Notes: generated by a model from the sequence alone, not told the origin. Shown: positions 47,959 to 61,516, counted from the first letter of the stretch. The stretch is 64,000 nucleotides of DNA from Calendula officinalis (GCA_963853835.1 OY970822.1:83247135-83311134); one strand, 5' to 3'. Numbers and translations are program-made.

Positions 47959-49981
47959 GAACGCTTTGTGATTCTGCATCCTCGACCAAATCAGCAACTA
48001 AGCCTCTGACAAAATTCCTTTGGATATCGGCACACTTAGCTGGCTTACGATTCTCAACATCACAGATATCAAGATCATCGATAGGAACCTTAGGTTGGTA
48101 GTATATTGTCTGTCATCGAAACATATAGATATACGAATTAAGATGATCTCTAGAACAACTCCATGAAACTTAGGGAAACAACGAATGTGAAGTTGTATCT
48201 TCTTAGAAATTACACACTAATACCGGAATTGATTTCGTATATGCATAGTCTCTCGGATCTAGATCTCTTATTGAATCGGTCCGGGATCTTACTTTATCAT
48301 GATCGATTTATTGTCTTATATATACATTAGCCATAGTTAATTTACTGTTCATAAATAGTTTCCTTATTGTCCCTAAAGGTTTGTGGTAGTTTCACTTTCT
48401 ACCTTACAGTTTTCTAACTTTATAGTTCGAACCCTTATAAATTTTACATTTATATACTTACTGTGATTCAAAATAAGTGATAGATTTTGGATTTCACGGT
48501 TTTTGAGGCAAAATGTTATTATGATGATTAAATTTGATTAATTGAATGGTTAGTGGGGAATGTGTCTCACACCTTTTGAATAGACGAATCATCCAACCTG
48601 CAGCGAATCGCAGGTTACCATTACACTCGTTATATATATTCCTAAATCTTGAACTTTCTCTCTTCTCACGTGTGTTCTTAAAGTTTGGTGTCGGTGGTGG
48701 AAGCAAGTTGCACCAAGATTTTGTCTGGCACAACAACTGGCGGTGGAATCAAGGTACGCTGAGTTAGTATATTTTTCTATAAATTTTTAAAAAAATTTAT
48801 TATATATAATGCATTTAAGACCTTCTAAAATTAATAATTATTAATTTCAGTAAGCACGCTTATTATTTTGGAATTTATTTGATTTTCAGCAAAAATGACA
48901 ATCCCGAGACTTTAATCTAAAGCCTTCATATTATCAGCAAATAACTCTAACAAACTAGTGATTTTCGTAGAAAAGTCAAGTTGGTTTAATTTATTTTTAA
49001 CATAAAATTATGATAATTTTGTATCATTACTTATAAACACATTTACTAGGAGTCATCAACAGTACATGAATAGTAAAGTTGTATTTTTTTAAAACTAAAA
49101 AAAAACAAATATTGATATTTTTGTTTGTAAATTCCGGCAACCAATTAATAACATGTTACTTTATATATATAGAGGGTGTTTGGAAAAGTTTTTAAAAATT
49201 ACTTATTAACTTTTCTGAAAAGAGTTAAAAGTTGTTTGGATCTGATAACTTATTGGCTTCGAAAAGGAGTTTTTGAGAAGTAAGAGACGTCTTACTTTTC
49301 AAAACTTCTTATTAATTTTTCGAAAGAAAAGTTATAAGTTAATAAGTTGGTTTAGCCGACGCGAATTGCAAGCCTTGATAGTTGATACCTCGTTTGTTTA
49401 CATTATAGAAAAAGGTGGAGTGAATAAAGACAAATTTGGTCGCTGAATCGGAGAGCGAATCAATTTAACCTGGTTTAGTATAGCCAACCAGGCAATTTCT
49501 ATTTTAAACTCTTATATTGCTACGTCATCCTAACAATTTCTTCTCTTTTTCTATGAGAGTTGATTTTGCTATCATAATTTTTTATGGTTATACTATATTG
49601 TACAGATATTACAGCTAACTATATAAATATATTAAGCATTGGATGTGATACAAGCATTAAAAATTGTGGTAAGAAAATCACCTCTTTTCCGTTTACATGA
49701 ACATTATAAAAATATATTTTATATAACAATCAAAACAACTTGCATATTCATGTAACAACCCGAAAACTGGTAATGACAACTTCACCGTTGTTGTTAAGTG
49801 TCAAGAACATGTATTATCAGAGATCGTATCCTTGACCAGACCGGGATTTATCGAAATAGCTGAATACGTCAATGCATTTAAAGTTAGGTCTACCTTTTCT
49901 TCTGGAGCTAATTAATTGGTGTTATTTGTGGTCTTCTTATGGGGTAATCAACTCAACTAAATCGTTCTTCTAGTTATCATT
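47959..49981. other. Intergenic DNA
   Basis: No gene is supported. A Stowaway-like end (TTCAAAATAAGTGA, ~48471) lacks a partner. An LTR-like start TGTAACAACCCGAAAAC at 49753 lacks a matching end. 49170-49370 resembles the GGGTGTTTGG end of a hAT-type MITE without its other end. Confidence 0.45.
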
Positions 49982-49984
49982 TTA

Positions 49985-50305
49985 GATCACTCCCAATGGT
50001 AGTGGACACTGACACCGTCAGTTGTTGCCAAATCAATGTCACGTCAGTTCACCATCCAACCGACATTAAACTGACGTACTCATTCCAACAATACCTCTTC
50101 CTTTAAATTTTTTAGGACCTACCATTACAAAATATACACACACAAAATACCCCTTTGACGCCACCTATCCAAACTCACGCGTCCCTTTCTCTCGTCTCCA
50201 TACTGGCAGAAGCAAAATGGCTTAACCACTGGCAGGGACATGCCAATAGTTAAAGCTCGCCACTTGCAAACTCAAGGAAAACCCATCCTCCCGTTGGGAG
50301 CACTC
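49985..50305. mobile_element. Harbinger-type MITE, TSD TTA (intact copy)
   Basis: The ends GATCACTCCCAATGG and CCGTTGGGAGCACTC are imperfect inverted repeats with TTA at 49982-49984 and 50306-50308. Internal blocks (ACGTCAGTTCACCATCCAACC, CAAAATACCCCTTTG) match the split copy at 11472-12997 in reverse orientation. Confidence 0.87.
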
Positions 50306-50744
50306 TTATAATAGTGTCCTCGTGTTAATACTCTTCAAGTCTTTAGTACTAATATTATGTTTTTCTATGTATTGTGTTTTTAAGATTACGATGACAATAA
50401 GCACCGTTCTTTGCTTCTTTTAAAAAGCACAAATATTCCATTTACTTTTGCATAATTGCATTATGTCATGATCTGACATATTTCACTCCTCTATATACGC
50501 CCTACGCCAAAAAGCTCATACACACCCATCCACCTTGCCCCAACTGCATCACCTAATATATCTACACCTGTTTTCTAATACCTGTATCTGTATGTATGCT
50601 CTTTATGAAAGCACGTTATTTATCAGATTTGATTAAATAAAACTATTTTAACAAATTAAGGTACCTAAAAAATATTAGTGTTACTGTATGATTATTTCTA
50701 TTAGATAAAAAAAATATCAATGTTATGTGGTATGGGTACTACTA

Positions 50745-51344
50745 AGGCGTCAATTCACGACACGATCTACAACCCAACATGCACCCAACACAAATTAAAT
50801 CAGGTTTGGATTGACCATAATTGGGGTCGGGTCGAAAATAGTCTGATCCGTTCAACCTATTTATAGATAAGATCGGGTTCGGATTGACTTATGTTTAAAC
50901 TGGTCGACCCGCCAACCTTTTAAATTTATAGTTTTTTTTCTTCAAAATTATGTAAATACTATAAATAAATCTTCTAAATTCCGCCTAAATTTTGACATTT
51001 CAATTCCTTGACATTTCAATTCCAATTCTCACGTATGCTCTTAGATTTGAATTGAGTTTTGTTATTTTTATTTATTGTTCTGAGATTAGCCTTGTATATT
51101 GATGCATTTTTTGTCCTCTACCCGCAACTCGGTTTTGACCCGCTAACCAATTTGGCCCACCAACTTGTTCAGTTATATGGGTTAGACGGGTCGGATCTGG
51201 ATTATCTTGGTTTAAATAAGTCCGGGTTAGAGTTGATTTTTCTAACCCAAAATTCTAATAGGTCGTGTTCGGGTTGACTGATTCCAACCCGACAACCTAT
51301 CAACCTGAACCCCCGCACCTAAACCCAACCCAATTGCCGCCCCT
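50745..51344. mobile_element. hAT-type MITE, TSD TACTACTA
   Basis: The termini AGGCGTCAATT and AATTGCCGCCCCT are imperfect inverted repeats. Exact 8 bp TACTACTA lies at 50737-50744 and 51345-51352. The interior is rich in GACCCG/CGGGTC strings. The short open frame inside (51059-51277) is not a gene. Confidence 0.85.
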
Positions 51345-51352
51345 TACTACTA

Positions 51353-51861
51353 GATACACCATCTAAACTGACACATTAGCAACCATACCACATTATTTTA
51401 GAAGAAATACCTATCACACCACCACATCATTTCAATTCTATGTCACATTTTCTTTTACATTAATATTTTGGAGGAAATACTCAATACATATGTGTTCACT
51501 AGCAACACTCCAATTTTCATTAATACCCACTAAATCGGTATCTTCCAAATAACTCCGATCATCTTCTCCACTTCCAACATTTCTGATCATCTTCTCCACT
51601 TCCGGCAACTCTGATCATCTTATCCGGCAGCCCTGATCACCCTAACATGATGTGCGTGTGATTTCTCTCCCTTTCGGATCGTTCAACCGTAAAAAATTTG
51701 GACACCAGCCCATGCTTACCCATGGTGTGGCCATATCCGATCACTCTAACACGATTGATTTTCAAATTAATTTTACTTATTTTTATTTTTTCATGTTTAT
51801 TATTATTTGTATATTTCTTAATTTTCAGTTGCAATAATCATATGTTAGTATACTTAAACAA
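51353..51861. other. Intergenic DNA
   Basis: It contains a few short repeats of CTCCACTTCC / GATCATCTT near 51555-51630. No gene is recognised. Confidence 0.45.
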
Positions 51862-52181
51862 GACCACTGCCAACGCCTCTCGTCGGTTGGAGGGATGTGC
51901 CAACTAGAGACATCCCACCGTTGGCACGGATGGTTCAGTTGGGCGCCATCGTTTGGTACCCCAGTTTGAGGACGAGACGGAGGGTTAGATCGGTTGGTGC
52001 GTGGGGGCCCAAATGAGTATTTTGTGTGTATGTATTTTGTACGGGTGGTCCCAAAATACTGAAGGTAAGAAATATTATTGGCATAGGTACGTTAGTTTAA
52101 TATCGGTTGGAGGATAAGCTGAGTTGTCGCTGATTTGAAAAATACTTACTGTGTTAGTTTGTGTAATGATTGAAAGTGGTT
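51862..52181. mobile_element. Harbinger-type MITE, third and diverged copy
   Basis: GACCACTGCCAACGCC at the left and GATTGAAAGTGGTT at the right are diverged termini. The middle (TCGGTTGGAGGATAAGCTGA, TATTTTGTGTGTATG) matches 12741-12997. TTA is present only on the right. Confidence 0.7.
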
Positions 52182-52184
52182 TTA

Positions 52185-52844
52185 CTGACCCGCCTTGGAT
52201 ACATGTAATATATTAGTTAGTAACGTATTTTATTAAAAATTAAAGAGCTGATATTAATGTAAATTTTAATCGTAAAAACTATCTATTTAAATACGTGGCT
52301 TTTAAGTGCTACTTATTTATCAAATTTGAAACCATGACGAAATAATAAGTGTTTAAAATTGTTGAATACAAATAATAACAAATTAAAAAACATGATGAAA
52401 AATTATAATCAGTGTTAATTAAATAATATATATGAAGACATAATTGAGAACTAGAAAACAAAACTAAATATGAAGATGAAGAAAATGAAACATGAATACG
52501 GTAATATAAACAATACCCAATAGTTGACAAGTTGTAAAAATCATAATCTTCATATAACTACTTTAACCATTTCGAGAATTTGTCCCTTCATAATATTTAA
52601 GGGGTATCCAGACAATTGATTGTTTCCTCGTAACTTTTTTTCTTTGTCATACCCTAAGCCTTCCAATAGGTTTTGAAGATAGCAGTTCTTTGGTACGAAA
52701 ATTGACAACCTAAGTAAATCAACGTATTCAAGATGATCACTACTTCGCATATTAAGCACGTGAATATCTATATTCAATTTATTTAAGTACCATTTAATGA
52801 GAAAAAAACAACACTCTTAACAATTACTCAATGATCATGATTAT
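52185..52844. other. Intergenic DNA
   Basis: AT-rich. The small minus-strand frames at 52309-52777 have no recognisable domain. Confidence 0.45.
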
Positions 52845-52954
52845 GGGTGTAATCGAGTCGAGACAGCTCATGAGTTACTCGAAACCGACTCAAAGAATAC
52901 TTGGAACCAACTCCTTGTGAATCGAGTTGAGCTCGAGCTACTCAAGTAGGGTTT
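52845..52954. mobile_element. Left part of a hAT-like MITE cut by the copia element
   Basis: GGGTGTAATCGAGTCGAGAC and repeated CGAGTTGAGCTCGAGC are typical of hAT-type MITEs. The remainder would lie beyond the copia element, outside the window. Confidence 0.45.
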
Positions 52955-53565
52955 TGTCAGGATCGATTAACTATGAATGAGTTAATAAACACCTTAGATC
53001 TAATTGATAATAGAAGTTGCAGCGGATCAACACTATATCAATGTATTAAGAACAATGAACTGTAAAACAATAAGCGAAAATATTAAGAACACAGTTTCAC
53101 AAAAAGCTTCAATGTATATTATTGAATCACAATACACACGTACGTTTACAATTCGTAAGGAACTATTTATAATAGTCCTTGAAGACTTGATTTACATTCG
53201 AATTATAAAAGATATACATTGAATTACATTCTATAACTATCTCTGCGAAGATCTCGGACTTGATATGTTCCATAAGCGCGTATCAGTAGTAAAACTAATC
53301 ACCAGTAGTAAATATGCAACGTCGGTAGTAAGTTTGGTGATCAGTAGCAAGTCCAAAACTATCGTCAGTAGTAACTACTATTGATCAGTAGTATCTTCAA
53401 TATGCCTTGATCAGTAGTAACTAAGTTATAGACTTCATCAGTATCAACTTCATCAGTAGTAAGTTTCTGCCCCATCAGTACTAACCATAATATTCATCAG
53501 TAGTAAACATGATCAGTACTAACTGCAGCATCAGTAATAAGTTGATCTGTGATTTTGTTCCAACA
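52955..53565 (-). repeat. 3' LTR of the copia element
   Basis: 611 bp. On the minus strand it starts TGTTGGAAC right after the polypurine tract and ends CGATCCTGACA. About thirteen CAGTAGTA-type motifs crowd its 5' part (53280-53545). Confidence 0.92.
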
Positions 53566-53582
53566 ATCTCCCCCTAAACTTA
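53566..53582 (-). other. Polypurine tract
   Basis: TTTAGGGGGAGATT on the minus strand, directly before the LTR start. Confidence 0.88.
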
Positions 53583-53597
53583 TTGATTCTCTTTCAA

Positions 53598-56500
53598 TCA
53601 CATAAGTTTCTTTTGTTCTTCTTCTTCTTTCTTTCTTTTCTCCAACGTTCTTTGGTTATGTTGATGTCTTTGAGCAATGATGTACTTGCTGTTTCTTTTT
53701 GTGAAGTAAGTCAATTTGTTTTGGAACATAACAGCATCATATGGTTTCATCATTGTATTTGTGAATATCTGATACATAGTCTTTTCAGAATGTGGATATT
53801 CTTTTTCATATAAGTATAGCTCACATACTTTGCCTGATTTTTCAAAGAAGTACATATTGGCAGTTGGAATCACATTCCAAGCATAAACATTTCCTGGATC
53901 TGTAAATTGTTCTGGGTAGTTATCTGGATAAAATGCAGCATCTATCATTCTTGTCAAATATCCAGCACCAGATTCTTTCCATGATTTCTTTGACATCCTA
54001 GGTTTTCCAATGATCAGAAGCTTGATTACATCACTTCTTGAACATGAACTGATCAATGGTAACCATCCAGTAAATCTTTGTACAACTTTATCTTCCCTTA
54101 TAATTTCTATGACATTGTTAGGCATAACCCTCCAATTGATGATTGGATTGTTCTGCAACGGAGTAACAGGTACTTCAAGAACATGTATGATTTGTTCTGT
54201 TTTTGACTTCTTTTTAGTGCTCTGTTCTTGAGTAACAGCTTTTCTCTTCTTTGATTGGGGAGTTGAAGAATCACCAGTAGTTGATACACTACCAGCTTTT
54301 ATTAATGTTGGACTGATTGGAATTAGGGCTTTTGATTTCTTTGCTTCTTTTGCTTCTTGTTCAGCCAAATCCTTCTTCTTGGCAGCACAATATTTTTCAA
54401 TAATTGTCATCATCTTCATTCTGCCAAAGGACTTTGCATTGTGCCCTTTTGTCTTTAAAAATTCAATCATATTGGTCTTCTGTTCAAACACATCATCAGT
54501 TAGCTCACTTTTTGTTCTTTTGCATTCAGATATCAATTCTTCAAGACATTGTATATGTTCTTCTTCAACTTTTCTGAGTCTTTTGAATTCTGCTTTTTGA
54601 GCTTCTAACTGGATATCTTCTATTTGAACAGGTATTTCTGCTTCTTGAGTTTTCTTCTTCTTCTTCTCCTCAAGAGCTAGATACATCTCCACATTCTCTA
54701 AGAATTTCTTGTGTTTTACCCTCCATCTAGATTGTTTTTCAGATCTGACATGATTGATTTTGTTCACCATTTGGTGACCTAATGCTCTGTTTGGATAATA
54801 TTCATCATAGACTTCTTTACCCTTTCTAATATGAGCTGAAGGTGGAGGTGGAATATATTTCATATCAGGCACACCACTGATAATTATTGAAGGAGAAAAT
54901 AACATAAGCTCATGTTGTTGAAGTATTTTTGGATGAGAAGGAAGTGAGCACTCATCAACCTCAAACCAATTCACATTATCATCAATGTCAGGTATGATAA
55001 GTGGTTGATCAGGTGTAGGTGGTTTGGTGATGATTTCAAATCTTTCTCTTTCAATTAGCTCTGGTAACTTCAGATCTTCCTCTTCAGTAGTAACCAAGGT
55101 AGTTACTACTGATACTTCAGGAGTTACTACTGATAGGGCATCAGTAGTATTTGTTGCTTTTATTTCTTATTCCTGACTTACTACTGCTATGATATCAGTA
55201 GTAGGAGTTACTACTGATACTTCTTGTTGAGCTTGTTCTTCCATAGGAGCAGTAGTAGTAGGCTCATCATCAACATTCATCCTTTCTGGGCCTTCATCAA
55301 CATTCGTTTCTTTGAGATTGAGGAGAGAAGTTGCTGCTGCTGCAATTGATTCATCAATCATACTCTGAATGTTGTCCTTCTCCCCCTTAGTGAGCTCAAC
55401 TGGTGGAGCCTCACTACTTTCAATCTTTCTCTTTAATTTCCTTATGAGCTTTGTTTGTTGATGCAGCATGTGCTCATATAGTCTCATTCTCTTGTTGATG
55501 GTATTCATGTGCTTCTTCATTACTGTTATTGTTTTTCCTTGATTTGTGATATATGTAAGACAGTCGTGTACAGTGGATTCAAGAGAATCCAATTTATCCG
55601 TCAATTGTTTGGTTTTAATACTGCCCTCACTCCATCTAGCAAGATCATCGGGTTTACTAACAGGTACATTGGCTTTGAGGTTTTCCATCTTTTCCGTTAA
55701 TTCAAAAGATCTACCCTCATCACTTCTTGGTGATTCATTGGGTTGTTTAGACACTCTCTTCTTCCTAGAAGAAGCAGAAGTGCCCCCCATTGTGGTTTCT
55801 TGGCACCGGGGTCCTTTAAGTAATTCCTCAAATGAGTCATCACTTAAAGTTGCCGAGGTCTGGGTCTTAGTTATGTTTTCACTGTCTTGTGCACCCACCT
55901 TTGGGGCATCAGTAGTGAAAGCCCTCGCTTCATGTCCTCTCTCCTCCTTGGAGGACAACTCTTGGAGCCTGGGGTTTGACTCAATTTGTCCCCTGGTGTC
56001 CTTGAAGGAAGTTTTCTTCCTTGTATAAATTGTGGAAATATTTTTGGTTAAATTTGGTAGGTCTTCCACAGAGTGAAGAGTAGCACTCTGAGGATTTATT
56101 TCAAGTTCCTGGGACACATTCATGACTTCTCTATGTGTGGGTGATTGAGTGACTGTTTGGGGTGGTGTTTGGGCTGCATTTGGGGGTGATGGAGTGTGTT
56201 GAGGTTCAATTTGGGTTGTATCTATGATTGAACCCTCTCCAAGTTGTGGTTGATCTTTGATCATATTAGGAAACAAAGGGGTTTCCTTGCCCGAAAATTT
56301 AAATTGTTTTCTCATATTTGAGAAAACTTTCTTGTTCAACTCAGGAATGATAAAAATGTTTTTGGGAGTTGACAAGTTTTGCAATTCACAGTTTATAATA
56401 TGTTGAAGAAATCTGGGATACATTAAAAATTTTGAGGAACTAAGATTTCCCAACATACCTTCAAAAATCATATATGAAAAATTAAATACTTGGTCTGTGC

Positions 56501-57024
56501 ATAAACAGACAACAGCAGAGGCTATTGCCTTATTAAACTCATTCCAAGTACTTCGTTTAGGAGAAATACAGTGCTGAATAGTATGTACAAGAAATTTCTA
56601 TTGTGGGGAGAGAAGACCTTTTTGGAAAGTTACTATGTTAAGTCTTCCCTCATAACCCATTTTATTTAATAATTTCAGCAATGAATTCCTTAGGAAGTGT
56701 AAACATACCTGCATCATCATGTAGTTGTAGATGGTGTCGAATAGATTGTTCAGTGATTGTGATCGTCTTTCCATCCACCGATGATTTTATCATAGGTACA
56801 GTTGCACCTTCTGTTCTTTCCGCATTGGTCCAGAAATCCACCAAGTGCTGTTGATATGCTTTTGGTTTGACAGTTAAGGCAAACTTTATATAAGAATTTT
56901 TCAAGAAATTGACTATCGGACGAAAATCTTTTGTTCCGTCTGGATTGCGTAGAAACGCACACATATTGTGGAACTCTGAATATTTGAGATCTGTTTGAAC
57001 ATTGAGAGATTGTAGAGTTGCCAT
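53598..57024 (-). pseudogene. Third (env-position) ORF of the copia element
   Basis: It starts at ATG 57022-57024. Part 1 (57024-56662, 120 codons) has a globular region with NFLKNSYIKFALTV and DFWTNA. After a one-base frame change near 56661 the homologous frame continues (MGYEGRLN, TAG at 56598-56600) into part 2 (56471-55167, 434 codons): KFLMYPRFLQ, then Pro/Thr/Gln-rich linker and a coiled coil with basic patch KLIRKLKRKIES. A TAA at about 55164-55166 separates part 3 (53598-55097, 499 codons): Lys/Glu-rich helices (EEKKKKK), nuclear-signal-like KKRK and KKKSK, and a globular end (FTGWLPLIS, YAWNVIPTANMYFFEK). No signal peptide or membrane segment is visible, so a true envelope is unlikely. 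Function unknown. Confidence 0.8.
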
Positions 57025-57249
57025 TTTTGTTGATTTGAGAGAGACAAGTAAGAATTTTTGTTACTGGTGAAGGGTTTTTGATCGTACGTTAGGGTTTATC
57101 GAGAGGTTTTAGTAAATCGAAGTGAAGATAATGCTAAACTAATCGATTGCCGCCTTTTATATCTTTCGATTTATCCTGCAAAAAGACTAAATTGCCCTTC
57201 GAATCATAACATAACGGTTATTTTCACGGGGGTTAGTTAGGTAATTTTG

Positions 57250-57520
57250 ATTCTGAAAGACCAGTAGTAAATTTGATACCAGTAAGAGAACGTCAGTAGC
57301 ATCTACGAACATCAGTAGTAACTAAGGATTTTGATATCAGTAGTAACTATAGACATCAGTAGTAACCACCAACACACAAGACCAGTAGTATATGTGAATA
57401 TCAGTAGTACTGACTTACCAGTAGTATTTATGTAAACCTAATACACACCAGTAGTATTGACCTACCAGTAGTATTTTGTGCACATGCCTACACACCAGTA
57501 ATACAGACCAACCAGTAGTA
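57250..57520 (-). repeat. Spacer rich in CAGTAGTA motifs between pol and ORF3
   Basis: About fifteen CAGTAGTA or near variants (TACTACTG in the element's sense) in 270 bp of non-coding DNA. Confidence 0.8.
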
Positions 57521-57584
57521 AAACACTTAAACAAATAAATAACTTTTTACAACAAAAACTCTACACATGATTTTAAGTGAGATT

Positions 57585-58010
57585 TTAATTTATCAAAATC
57601 ATTCCAATACTGCTAACCAAGAAGTTGAATCTTCCTACATCAAATGCTTTTGTAAAAAGATCTGCTAATTGATCATCAGTATGAATTTTAACTACTTTGA
57701 TTAATTTCTTTTCATTGCAATCTCTTATAAAATGAAATCTTATTTCAATGTGTTTGGTTTTAGAGTGTTTTACTGGGTTGTTCACAATACTAATAGCACT
57801 TTAATTATCAATAAAAATAGGAGTTTTAAGGATAGAGATACCAAAGTCTAGAAGCTGGTTTTGAATCCAGAGTACTTGAGCACAACAAGCAGATGCAGCT
57901 ACATACACTGCTTCAGCAGTTGATGTTGATACATTTGTTTGCTTCTTACATTGCCATGACACCAGTCTTGATCCAAAGAATTGACATCCACCGGTGGTGG
58001 ACTTTCTATC
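57585..58010 (-). pseudogene. pol: Copia RNase H region, with stop codons
   Basis: It follows the RT frame after a stop at about 58008. Readable copia RNase H motifs are GGCQFFGSRLVSW, STSTAEAVYVAAS and KHIEIRFHFIRD, ending DQLADLFTKAFD. A second stop (TAA near 57801) breaks IDN-SAIS. RNase H removes the RNA template during reverse transcription. TAEAVYVA keeps the catalytic Glu. Confidence 0.82.
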
Positions 58011-59870
58011 TTAACATTCACCTCCATAGTCACTATCTGTGTAGGCTATGAGTTCAAAGGGTGAATCATGTGGATACCATAGACCAAGTGATGGTTTGCC
58101 TTTCAAGTATCTGAATATTCTTTTGACAGCCTGCAAGTGTAGTTCTTTAGGTCTTGCTTGATATCTTGCACACACACAAACACTATACATAATGTCAGGT
58201 CTTGATGCAGTTAAGTACATCAAAGAGCCTATCATTGATCTATATAAGTGTTCATCTACATCCTCCCCCTCAACATCTGGATGTAGGTGTTTGTGTGTTT
58301 CCATTGGTGTACTTGCACTCTTGCAGTCTTTCAAATCAAACTTCTCCAAGATGTCTTTAACATATTTTGATTGGTTTATCAAAATACCATTTGTTCTTTG
58401 ACTGACCTGAAGTCCAAGGAAGAAGTTCATTGGACCCATAGAGCTCATCTTGAATTTGATTTGCATCAGTTCTTCAAATTCTTTGCATAACAAATCATTG
58501 GTTGAACCAAAGATGATATCATCTACATAGATTTGTACCAGTAGTATATCATCTTTGACTTTCTTTGTAAACAAAGTTTTGTCAATGGCTCCTCTTTTAA
58601 AATTATTCTTTAATAGATATGATGATAATGTATCATACCATGCTCTTGGTGCCTGATGTAGGCCATACAGAGCTTTATCTAATTTGAACACATAATCACC
58701 ATGTTTTGGATCTTCAAAACCTGGAGGTTGGCAGACATAGACCTCTTCTTCAATCTTCCCATATAGGAATGCACTCTTCACATCCATTTGATAGACTTTG
58801 AACTTTTTGAATGAAGCATATGCTAAGAATATTCTTATAGCTTCAATTCTAGCAACAGGAGCATATACTTCATCATAGTTTACTCCTTCTTCTTGAGTGT
58901 ATCCTTGAGTTACAAGTCTGGCTTTGTTCTTGATCACTATACCTCTTTCATCTTTCTTGTTTCTAAAGATCCATCTTGTTCCAATGGCTCTTTTTCCTTT
59001 GGGTAGAGGTACAAGTGTCCAAACAGCTTGTAATTTGAATTGAAGGAGTTCTTCTTGCATTGCCTCAATCCAGTTTGAGTCCTTCATTGCTTGTTGGATC
59101 TTCTTTGGTTCATCCTGAGACAGAAAGTATTCAAACATACATTCATTAGCAATTAAACTTATATTACACATGTTTGCAGTTAAGCTCTTGTTTAATTTGC
59201 TCCTTGTTTGTAGTGGTGAGTTAACATCACTTAGAACGAGGTCTAATGGATGGTTCTTCTGAGTCCTTGTAGTTGTAGTTCTATCAACCACTAGTTGATT
59301 TTCAAGATTGGACTCATTTGTCTCAGGCAGTTGCTCCTCTAGTGATCCTTCATTGTCGTTGATGTTTGGTTCATCATCATCTTGGTCAGATTTACTACTG
59401 CTATTATCTTCATTGAGATCAGTAGTATTGTTGTTGTTACTGAGATCAGTAGTATCTTGAGAATCTAGGTTATTGCTAGGACCAGTAGTATTTTGAGTAC
59501 TGGTACCAGTAGTATTTGAATTACTACTGTCTTCATTCTCAGAGTTACTACTGGTTCCAGAATTTGAGTTATTACTGTCCTCAGTATTAACTATGGGAGC
59601 AGTATCAACTACTATGTATCTCATCTTTTCTTGACCAGTATTAACAGATGATGTTCCTTCCTTTTGAGTGTGACAATTTGAATCACCTGCATTTAAATCC
59701 ATGTTAGAATTAAAGGATTTGGTTAGATTGTCTATATTAAATAGCCAATCTGGACCATTTCCTTGTTCATTAGGAACATTTTCATTAAAGGATAAATTGA
59801 TGCTTTCTTCAGTTATCCTTAATCTCTTGTTGAACACTCTGTATGATTTGCTTTGAGTAGAGTATCCCAC
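58011..59870 (-). pseudogene. pol: Copia pol: integrase C-terminal linker and reverse transcriptase
   Basis: 619 codons. The first ~230 are a linker between integrase and RT: GYSTQSKSYRVFNKR, then an Asn/Ser/Thr/Asp-rich stretch with repeated TTD and NTTG encoded by TACTACTG motifs. RT proper follows: WIEAMQEELLQF, VKSAFLYGKIEEEVYV, ALYGLHQAPRAWY, and the catalytic YVDD (IYVDDIIFGSTN), then GSLMYLTASRPDI. RT seems complete and uninterrupted. It is separated from the integrase by one TAA (59907-59909) and from RNase H by another, so the polyprotein would break in this copy. Confidence 0.92.
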
Positions 59871-59909
59871 AAAGATTCCATCATCAGCTTTGCAGTCAAA
59901 CTTACCAAT

Positions 59910-61091
59910 TTATTCTCTTGTAATCAGAATAGTACAAGGACAACCAAATGATTTTAAAAAGCTTATAGAAGGTTTTCTTTTATTAAAAAGTTCATATGGT
60001 GTTTTAAAATGTGGCTTTATTATTAATACTCTGTTTTGAACATAACAGGCAGTATTAACAGCTTCAGCCCAAAAAGTGATTGGTAACATTGAATCTGCTA
60101 ACATTGATCTTGCTGCTTCAATGATGGTTCTATTTCTTCTTTCAGCTACACCATTTTGTTGAGGAGTTCTAGGTGAGCTGTATTGCCTGTCAATACCTTT
60201 AAGATCACAAAAGTTAATTAAGTTAGCATTTTTAAATTCTGTGCCATTATCACATCTTATGGCTTTAACTTTTTGATCAGATGTGTTTTCCAGTTTAACA
60301 ATTAAGTTCTTGATGAGTTCACTTGTTTCATCCTTTGTCCTGAGAAAGAAAACCCATGTATATCTGGAAAAGTCATCAGTAATAACAAGACAATATTGTT
60401 TCTTTCCAATACTCATTACATTTGTAGGTCCAAATAGGTCCATATGTAAGAGTTGTAAAGGAACAGAAATAGAGTTCACAGATTTGGACTTATGAGAAGT
60501 CTTGTGTTGTTTACCTTTTAGGCATGCAACACAATGATGATCACACATGAATTGTTTTTGAGGTAGTCCAATGACCAAATTTCTTTTTACTAAATTGTTC
60601 ATGTTTTTGAAATTAGTGTGACACATCCTTCTATGCCATAGTTCTGATTCAGTGGTGTTTGCCTTGGATATAAAACAGTTGACCTCATTTGAAGAAATGA
60701 GTTCTCCCCCTATATCCAGGAAATACACATTGTTTCTCCTTGGAGTTCTTAAAACAATATATTTTTCATCTAAAATAAAGTCAGGAGAAAGAATGATGCA
60801 CTCAATGTCTGTGAAAAGAATTTTGTTCTTTTTATCACAAACTTGAGACACACTGACTAGATTGTATTTTAGCTCAGCTACATAAAATACATCATCAAAG
60901 GTAATTTTGCCATTAGTAACAGTACCTTTACCTGTAATCTTATCTCCCTTTGGGTTCTCACCAAAGGCCACATATCCTCCATCAAGTAACTTGAAATCTT
61001 TAAGAATTTGCAGATTTCCAGTCATGTGCCTTGAGCATCCACTATCAATATGCCATGTTCTTCCTTCTTCTGGGATCTGAATGCTCTGCAC
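59910..61091 (-). pseudogene. pol: Copia pol: protease and integrase
   Basis: The aspartic protease motif HIDSGCSRHMTG (residues ~14-25) opens the frame. Integrase has the HHCC zinc site (HRRMCHTNF, CVACLKGKQH) and the core (HMDLFGP, ITDDFSRYTWVFF, RCDNGTEF, SPRTPQQNGVAERRNRT), so all three acidic catalytic residues look intact. A TAA follows TRE at the end. Between gag and this frame (61092-61516) lies a Thr/Asn-rich, TACTACTG-repeat region reached only by frame changes, so the listed start is not the true translation start. Confidence 0.9.
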
Positions 61092-61516
61092 AAGTGAGTA
61101 AATGATCAGTTAAGTTTGGGAACCCAAGCTTTATATGTCTTGGGTTCATCCTTTGAGAAATCAGATTTAGAACAGTTAACTTTAAACATTTTTGGTACCC
61201 ATACCTTTTTAGTACTGGTATTCTGTTTTACTACTGCTCTTTTAGATTTTTCAGAGTTTACTACTGATCTTGATCTATACCCATTGTTTTTAGCTTTTGA
61301 ATACTTTAATACTGATGGACCAGTAGTATTTGGGTACTTACCATGTTTAGAATGACCAGTAGTGTTTTGAAATTTTGGTTTGGTAGCAGTAGTATTTTTG
61401 AAATTAGGGTTGTTACCAGTAGTGTTTTTGTACTGGTACCAGACAGCATTATAATTAGGGTTAACACCAGTAGTAAAATTGTTACAGTTTTTACTGGTGT
61501 TGGAAAATTTAAAATA

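Noticed and set aside
55546..56028. 160-codon plus-strand frame
   Set aside because: Antisense shadow of copia ORF3.
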